Shown here: positions 57,896 to 64,000 of the stretch, piece after piece
Numbering within the stretch: the first letter of the stretch is position 1
How the letters are laid out: each line of letters opens with the position of its first letter
Assembly (NCBI GenBank): GCA_030686995.1
Contig: CM060698.1
Location: 144,913,106 to 144,977,105 of the forward strand
Direction of reading: 5' to 3'
From: Artemisia argyi
Taxonomy: Eukaryota; Streptophyta; Magnoliopsida; Asterales; Asteraceae
DNA: 64,000 bases
Notes under the pieces: generated by a model
The model's database searches: none
Told to the model about the DNA's origin: nothing
The model's input: the letters and a program-made list of their open reading frames with translations, nothing else
Program-made: the position numbers and the translations under genes

Positions 57896-58849
57896 TATGA
57901 AAAGTTGGTAGTGTTAATGCAAATATGAAGATATTTAGACTAAACGGCTTTTCATGTTTTAATGATAACAAATATGTAATATATAACATAAGGGGATATC
58001 ATCCCTGCTGCTTACAGCATGGAGTTACATGTTATACCCACACAAAACCCACTCCCCGATGTTACTAAATGGACCTTGATTGTTCATTTTGTAGCACAAA
58101 TGATCCCTGATGAAGCCTTTACATCACCCGAATCATCGCTGTTATTTACAGCAGTGATAATTTTCTCATAACATAAAATGTGTAAGTTACTCGTAACCAT
58201 AAATCGTCAAACATATATTCCTCAACACCTCTTGACGTCTCGAGTCTTCTCATGTTTTAATACAAGTTTGAATATGTTTGTTATGTTTCTTTATCATCAA
58301 AACATCTAACAAACCATTGAAAATGTTTAAAAGTTTATTTTGGAGTCATTAAGTATTCACAATTTTAATTGTTCTCTTTCAAACCTCATTTTACAATTCA
58401 TACAAGGTATGAACATAATTTTATAAACTAGTCAACTAACCAAAGTTGCATTATTTTATATGCATTGCATCAAAACACTTTTATCACCTTGTAAAATCTC
58501 TTGCATCATTTTATAAAATGCATTCTAAATAGTTGCACCAATTTTATAAAACACATTAAATGATTTATAAAAAATAAATGTCCAACTAGCAAGAATCTTC
58601 CATTTGAGGAGGTGATTAAAATTTGAGTTCACATAGTTTTCATAAACCTCCCATTAAGGGAAAACATATTTTGTTTCGTAATGAAACCAAATCACTTTGT
58701 TTTTTGATTAAGCAAAGTTTCATAAACACTTACAAATTCAAACATTATTGATTAGTCAAAACGGACTTTTAGGAGCCTTTCAAACAAGTGAACATTTACG
58801 GAAAGAATGAAAACATGTAAATAAACCAAACACAAAACGACTATAAACT
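57896..58849. other. AT-rich sequence, possibly U3 of the diverged LTR
   Basis: No ORF is present. Words such as 'catgttttaatgataacaaa' echo the start of the Copia LTR ('atgttttgattattacaaaa'), but a terminus cannot be fixed. Confidence 0.3.
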
Positions 58850-59909
58850 TTTTCAATAATTGGTGACCCACGGATCCTTTTTAATGGGCGGATCCTTTTT
58901 GGGGCGACGAATAGTATCAAGATCCGTCGTGTGTTGTGACTAGTATTTTGCCTATTTAAGCCACCATTTAGTCCACACTCAAACTAAGCTTTCACAATGT
59001 AACTTAACACACATTAAAGTCTTCAAAACCCTTTTTAACCTTCGATTATAATGCTTCTAATTCTCATTCTTGAAAGCATATTATCACACAAAGATCCATC
59101 AAAGCAAGCTTAGAGTTTTTGTCATCCTTCTCCACTAAAAGCATACTTACATATGAAGATCCACAACAACAATATTAGAGCTCTTGGCATCTTCATCCAT
59201 TTCTTATCAAGAGAAGTTCAGTCATATCAAGCTTAGAGTTATTGATGTTTAGATTAGTCATTCATATCAATTAGACAACCATGTCTTGGATCATCATTAT
59301 ACAACACCATGTATCACCACCATACAACCCTTTGCATCACCCATTGTATTCCACGTTAAAGGTTAGATAAGTTATGTGTTTAGGCCTTAAAATGCAAGAG
59401 AAATAGGTTTAGTATGTTAAGGCCTTGGAACACAAGGGTATTAGGTTTGTTATGTTTTGGCTATAAAACATAATGGGTTTGGTTGAACTTGACAAAAAAC
59501 TCGATATTTAGCTTAGTATCGGTAAACATTATAAGTGACTTTGTAAGGTTTTCTACGTTGATAAGGGAGTTTGTTGAATTAGTGAAGTAACTCTCTATTC
59601 GGAAACTCGGGGAGTGGAGTAGGGCGAAGAAGAGTTTCGTGACCCAGCCACTATATATAAATCATCATTTTGTTAAGATAACATTAAAATGACCCAGCCA
59701 CGACGATTTGATCTCTGTTTTACTTATTGTTTTGTGTTGCATTCTGTTTATATTTGTTTTGTGTTGATATATTTTTAATTCCATGCACAATTATCATTAT
59801 CGTTGTATAATTATAATTTTCAGTTATCATGTTGCATGACACTTGATCTCTAATTTAATACGAGAGATTTAAGTCGTTAAAAACGTATTCACCCCACAAC
59901 GTTTTCACA
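58850..59909 (+). repeat. Diverged SIRE-like Copia LTR, probably solo
   Basis: A promoter-like zone with 'cctatttaagcc' (about 58951) is followed by a long leader. The block at about 59543-59664 matches the Copia LTR leader block at 33584-33704: 'gtaaggttttct', 'ataagggagtttgttga' and 'ctcggggagtggagtagggc'. The end 'attcaccccacaacgttttcaca' matches the end of the other LTRs. Upstream of 58850 the similarity fades, and I could not find the 5' terminus or target duplication; the LTR may begin near 57960. Confidence 0.65.
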
Positions 59910-60025
59910 TTTTGAAAAAATAAAAGTTAGAAGTAGAATTTTATACACCTTTGTAAGATCAGATAGATTTTACCCAATTTTACGTGCAAAGTGATCATAA
60001 GTAATTAAAGTCAGAAGCTCTTGGC

Positions 60026-60831
60026 TGCTAGATAACTAGGTTAAGGCCCAAGCTTAATTGTAGGCTTAGGGTCCATTAGATTTAAGGTTAAAAGAACTTG
60101 TTCACTAAGCTATGTCTATAGTATAATTAAATCACAAAAACACGATCAATAATATGTGTCTAATATTTTACTTGGTATCTGAGCTTTAGGTTCAATACAC
60201 AACAAAATAGTTATCCTCGGTCATCGGCTACTTGCTAATGATTCGAAAAGATCCCAATTTATTTACATTTTTTTTAATCTAAATCATGAACCCTAAAACA
60301 CAAAAACCCTAGCCGTCATAATCCATCCCGATTATGATGCTTTTGGTCACCAATCAACTAGTTTTGTCTCATCAACATAACTATATGTTTTACCGTGGGA
60401 GATCATTGTTGTCTTAAAAAAAAGTTGATCGCAAAATGGGCACTCCTAGCTAAGGCAAAACAAGCCATGACGTAAAAAGAAAAAAAAAGAAAAAAACGCC
60501 ACATAAAAGAGGAAGTGGCCAAGCAACATACAACTTTGCTACTGAATACAACTCTACCTTCGTGCAAATAACAAAAAGGGAAAAGTGCAAAACTCAAGGG
60601 AAGATGAAAAGCAAGAAGACGATTTCAAGAATAGATCCAGATTGTGTGTTCGAAAACTTCCTGTTCAAACCTCGAGGGAGTGTTAGATGGCTAGTTTAAG
60701 GCCCAATATTAATTGTAGGCTTATGGTCTATTAGATTTAAGGTTAAGAGAACTTGTTCATTAAGCTATGTCTATCATTTTAATGTAATCACAAAAACACA
60801 ATCAACAATAATATGTGTTTATTATTTTACA
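60026..60831 (+). mobile_element. TRIM (miniature LTR retrotransposon), 806 bp
   Basis: Direct terminal repeats at 60026-60172 and 60681-60831 are about 80% identical (shared 'ttaattgtaggctta', 'ttagatttaaggtta', 'gaacttgttca' and 'taagctatgtctat'). The first is followed at once by TGGTATCTGAGC, a near-consensus Met-tRNA primer-binding site. The second is preceded by the purine tract 'ctcgagggag'. Flanks ttggc (60021-60025) and ctggc (60832-60836) fit a decayed target duplication. The 508-bp interior has no coding sequence. Confidence 0.8.
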
Positions 60832-61033
60832 CTGGCCACTAGCTAGATCGTGATTTTGATAAACTTACTTGTATCATTATTTTGTTTTGATAGTACATCA
60901 AAAAGATATGCATCCTTTGTTAAAGCGTAAATCAAGCTATACAGTAAATCATTAATGCATAGTATCGCATTTCGTCCTCATGATTTAATAGTATAGTACT
61001 ATAGTTGTTGAAGTGATCTGGGATGACCTAAAC

Positions 61034-61375
61034 TAGGGCTGAGCATCGGGCGAAAACCGGACCGGACCGACCAAGACCGGACCGGACCGAGAACCGGAAA
61101 AACCATAGACCTAGACCGGACCGAATGTGGTCGGTCCGGTCTCGGTCCGGTCCGGTCCGGTCGGTCTTCGGTCGGTCCGGTCCAATTAGGCAAGTTTTTT
61201 CGGGTTTTTGGTCGGTCCGGACCGGACCGGACCGGACCGACCGGACCGAGGACCGAATTTTCCAAAAAGCTTAGACCGAGGACCGGACCGAATGTGGTCG
61301 GTCCGGTCCGGTCGGTCTCGGTCCGGTCGGTTTTGTCGGTCGGTCCGGTCCATCCGGTCCGTTTGCTCAGCCCTA
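61034..61375. mobile_element. hAT-type MITE, 342 bp, family A
   Basis: Termini TAGGGCTGAGCA and TGCTCAGCCCTA. The 8-bp duplication ACCTAAAC lies at 61026-61033 and 61376-61383. The interior is almost entirely 'accggaccggaccg' and 'ggtccggtcggtc' words in opposite orientation, giving a GC-rich hairpin. It shares its termini with 55939-56231. Confidence 0.92.
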
Positions 61376-61427
61376 ACCTAAACAATAGTCACTTAATTAA
61401 AGAAGCATAAAGTGTAATTCTAACAAC

Positions 61428-62042
61428 TAGGGATGGCAACGGGTCGGGTTTTAGTGAATCCGTACCCGTACCCGTTTATAATATCCATACCCAAACCCGC
61501 CTCATAACCCGTCGGCTACCCGATTAATATTATCCATCGGTTTTTTGGGTTTCCCCGCGGGTTTCGGTTATCCCCAATTGAATAATATATAATTGAATAA
61601 TATATAGATAAAATGACGGTATTAACATTAAGTGACACTAAAATACACCGAAAAACAAAGGAAAACACCCTAATATAATCATTTTTTTTAAGTTAAAGAA
61701 AATGAATATAGTATCAAACGATTTAATGCTTTTGAATAATCCATGTACAAAATAAAATATGTTATATAATAGAGATACATATATAAAAAGATGTAATGGA
61801 AGAAATTATATATAATACATATATATTCTAGTTAATTATAATATCAATAAAGCGGGTATAGATTCGGGTAAACGGATACGGGTACGGGTAATCGGGCAGG
61901 TATTACCCGAACCCGTACCCGGCTAAACAATTATATCAATACCCAAACCCGCATCCAAACCCGCCAACCCGCCCCCGAACCCGACCCAACCGGTTCGGGT
62001 TTCGGTTTTCCCCGTCGATTTCGGGTGCTTTTGCCATCCCTA
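61428..62042. mobile_element. hAT-type MITE, 615 bp, family D
   Basis: Termini TAGGGATGGCAA and TTGCCATCCCTA. The 8-bp duplication CTAACAAC lies at 61420-61427 and 62043-62050. 'cccgtacccg'-rich outer arms surround an AT-rich centre. It begins 52 bp after the preceding MITE. Confidence 0.92.
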
Positions 62043-62050
62043 CTAACAAC

Positions 62051-63432
62051 CCATTATCTTTATTATGAACGACAACAAAGTTTGTCGGTGAGAAAGTAAA
62101 AATCAGGAGAAATTAACCAAATAAATGGGGACCCGATCATCTTCCAAAAAAGCTGATGGCAAATTGAATAAACGAAAATAACACTGTCGACTTTTGCTTG
62201 GGTTATTATCATACACAGAAAAATCTTGTTTGAAATCTTCAAGAGGTTTTGAACCTCTTGTTTTAAAAACCATCATTGTCAAATAGACGACATAATGAAG
62301 TAGACTTGAGGATTGACTTAGCATGACTATAATTTGCAATTCGGGCTTCAAGGTAACTTATATACAAGTTGATCAAGTTCGCTTACGAAATAGAGAAATG
62401 ATATTTCTTTCTTATTAAACATTCCTACTTATCATATATTATATTTTTATGTGCATATTATCGATACTTTTGAGTTTGTGGATGGCTAACGTTTTTATTT
62501 TTCAAGAATTTTTGCATTGAATATTTAAAAGATATTTTCTCTTACTTTTCTTTATCCGAACATCATCAAGTAATCCACCGCCACACGGTTTAAAAGTGGA
62601 CTTACAGAACACTCTTGCTTGAGTAAAGTTGTTAAAAGCTTTTTACTATTCTAAAAAGTCATTTAAAGGAGTTTTTTACATTGCATCAAAAGATTTTTAA
62701 AAAGCTTTTCAATGAAGACTTGGTAAGTATCAAGTCTTTGCTCAAAGCTTTTGTTATTAAATAGCTTGTGCATTTAAAGCATTAAATGCAAAAAGTCATT
62801 TGAGTTTTTAGCATTGGGCATGCTCTTACTGCTAGTCTGCTACGTTTTTAATAAAAGAATATATAAACAATTAAAGTTAGGCCTCACAAGAAACACGTTT
62901 AATCACGCTTTAAAGTTTCAATATATATCTCTATTGTAACATAATTTTCTTTGTAGAAAGGAATATGAATTAAAGATTTTTAAAAGGAAAAGCATGTAGT
63001 GTCAGAGGGGAGGGAGTATTTTACTCACTTTCCCTCCCTTCACTCACTCTCAACCAATCGAAATGCGGCATATCATTCCCCACTTTTTTCCTCACTCATT
63101 TATATTTTTAGAGGCGTCATTTCACTCACTCCCAATGGTCATATTTATGGTCCAAGGTTCCAAATTTTTTTTTCCTTCCCGAGCGTGAGTATTTTACTCA
63201 CGGTAGCCTCACTCACCCTTGACTTACTCAAGGCGGCGGTGTTCCCGTGAGTGAGGGAGCCCGCCCCGCACCTTCACTCACCCACTCTCAGTGCCCTTAT
63301 ATCTGATTAATGTTTTTAAATTTGTTCTTAGTATTGATTGAATATACAAAATATGGTAAATAATACTCCGATATATTATACAGTGAACTATATATATTAA
63401 TCCACCAAAATCCATATTGTAAACAGGGTAAG
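62051..63432. other. Intergenic sequence with a CACTCAC-rich block
   Basis: Mostly AT-rich and without a credible gene. At 63000-63295, 'tcactcac' and 'gtgagtgag' words recur in both orientations, and the two ends ('gtgtcagaggggagg' and, reversed, 'ggcactgagagtggg') are loosely inverted. This may be a decayed MITE. 'gcattgggcatgctctta' at about 62812 looks like an isolated MITE terminus. Confidence 0.35.
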
Positions 63433-63812
63433 GATCCAGTGAGAAGAAAACTTAAAATGAAAAGAATGAGAAATAACTATAAACGCATATTTGAGATGCA
63501 TCGACTTGAATTAGATGCATCTCTATTCATTTAGATGCATCCCACTTTGTTTCGAAAGTGATTTTGAAGTGAAAACGATGCATAGTAGTACTAACAAAAA
63601 ATTTGGCCCGCAGAGGACGAAAAATACATAGGATTCATCTAACTTGATGAAATGCGTCTAATATATGTATATGCATCTAATTTTTAGCTAGAAAATATAT
63701 TATGGTGCATCTAAAAGATTAGAGATGCATCTAATTCAAGTCGACACATTTCAAATGTGTATTTATATGTATTTCTCATCCTTCTCATTTTAAGGTTTCT
63801 TCTCATTTGATC
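63433..63812. mobile_element. MITE with ~100-bp terminal inverted repeats
   Basis: The left arm runs from 'ggatccagtgagaagaaaac' through 'cgacttgaattagatgcatc'. The right arm read backwards runs from 'gatcaaatgagaagaaacct' through the same 'cgacttgaattagatgcatc' words, about 80% identical. The centre has further 'agatgcatct' repeats. A target duplication is not evident, so the superfamily is open. The final 190 bp of the window hold nothing recognisable. Confidence 0.7.
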
Positions 63813-64000
63813 ATAAGTAATTGTAAACATTCTTTCTTATCGATTATAACATGTAAGATAAATGATATTTTATCTTAAACATCCTTTTGAAAATATTCTT
63901 AAGGAATACTTGACGAAATTTCATATTTTCATATTAGAAATCAGCACCGTAGGTTAATAACGATATGATATTATAAATATACTAAAAGGTAAGAGATTAC

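Noticed and set aside
60999..61385. 128-codon ORF rich in TGPTDKTDRT repeats
   Set aside because: Entirely within a hAT MITE made of ACCGGACCG words; not a gene.
62103..62351. 82-codon - strand ORF near the window end
   Set aside because: AT-rich surroundings, no recognised domain and no splice or promoter context.

Overview
The window is nuclear DNA of a dicot plant, most likely a member of the Asteraceae. There are no bacterial features. The two host genes are intron-rich plant genes, and most of the rest is nested plant retrotransposons and MITEs. The Asteraceae assignment is an inference: the retroelement proteins (a 'putative gypsy type transposon' antisense protein, an Athila gag with a SLPSNTIANP-type segment, and a SIRE-like Copia polyprotein) match what I remember of predicted proteins from Tanacetum, Artemisia and related genomes.

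Layout. 1-8815: the 3' part of a degraded Tat-lineage Ty3/Gypsy element on the + strand. It holds a reverse transcriptase scrap, a long spliced gene on the opposite strand, a polypurine tract and an LTR. The antisense gene is split at 957/5741 by a 4.8-kb solo LTR with target duplication AAGCT; removing the LTR restores the reading frame exactly. 8816-9891: a microsatellite and a probable SINE. 9892-32534: a 22.6-kb Athila-type composite, LTR-internal-LTR-internal-LTR, inside one target duplication (CATGG). The middle LTR looks like a crossover between the two outer ones. The element is non-autonomous: it encodes gag, protease and an acidic tail with repeated FESFxFD-like motifs, but no reverse transcriptase, RNase H or integrase. 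32564-43023: a 10.5-kb SIRE-like Copia element (target duplication GTTAT) with a broken gag-pol, an unrecognised extra 3' ORF, a second copy of its U3 promoter module ahead of that ORF, and a 1.4-kb solo LTR (target duplication CCAAT) inserted between that promoter and ORF. 43029-47200: a Stowaway MITE, a degraded PIF/Harbinger transposase gene, microsatellites, a SINE fragment and a 38-bp organelle-type small-subunit rRNA fragment.

47508-49654 (+): a ten-exon R2R3-MYB gene of the FOUR LIPS/MYB88 class, 338 aa, apparently lacking the central region of that family. 51084-55643 (-): a seven-exon nucleotide-sugar transporter of the ER UDP-galactose/UDP-glucose transporter (UTR3) type, 329 aa, with a consensus ER-stress element CCAAT-N9-CCACG about 135 bp upstream of its ATG and a SINE in intron 5. 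The two genes are convergent, about 1.4 kb apart.

55900-64000: gene-free. It contains five hAT-like MITEs with exact 8-bp target duplications, a diverged SIRE-type LTR, a miniature LTR element (TRIM) and one other long-TIR MITE.

The most unusual items are the recombinant three-LTR composite, the gag-protease-tail protein, the internal promoter plus extra ORF in the Copia element, the shortened FOUR LIPS-like protein, and the ER-stress element at the transporter gene.
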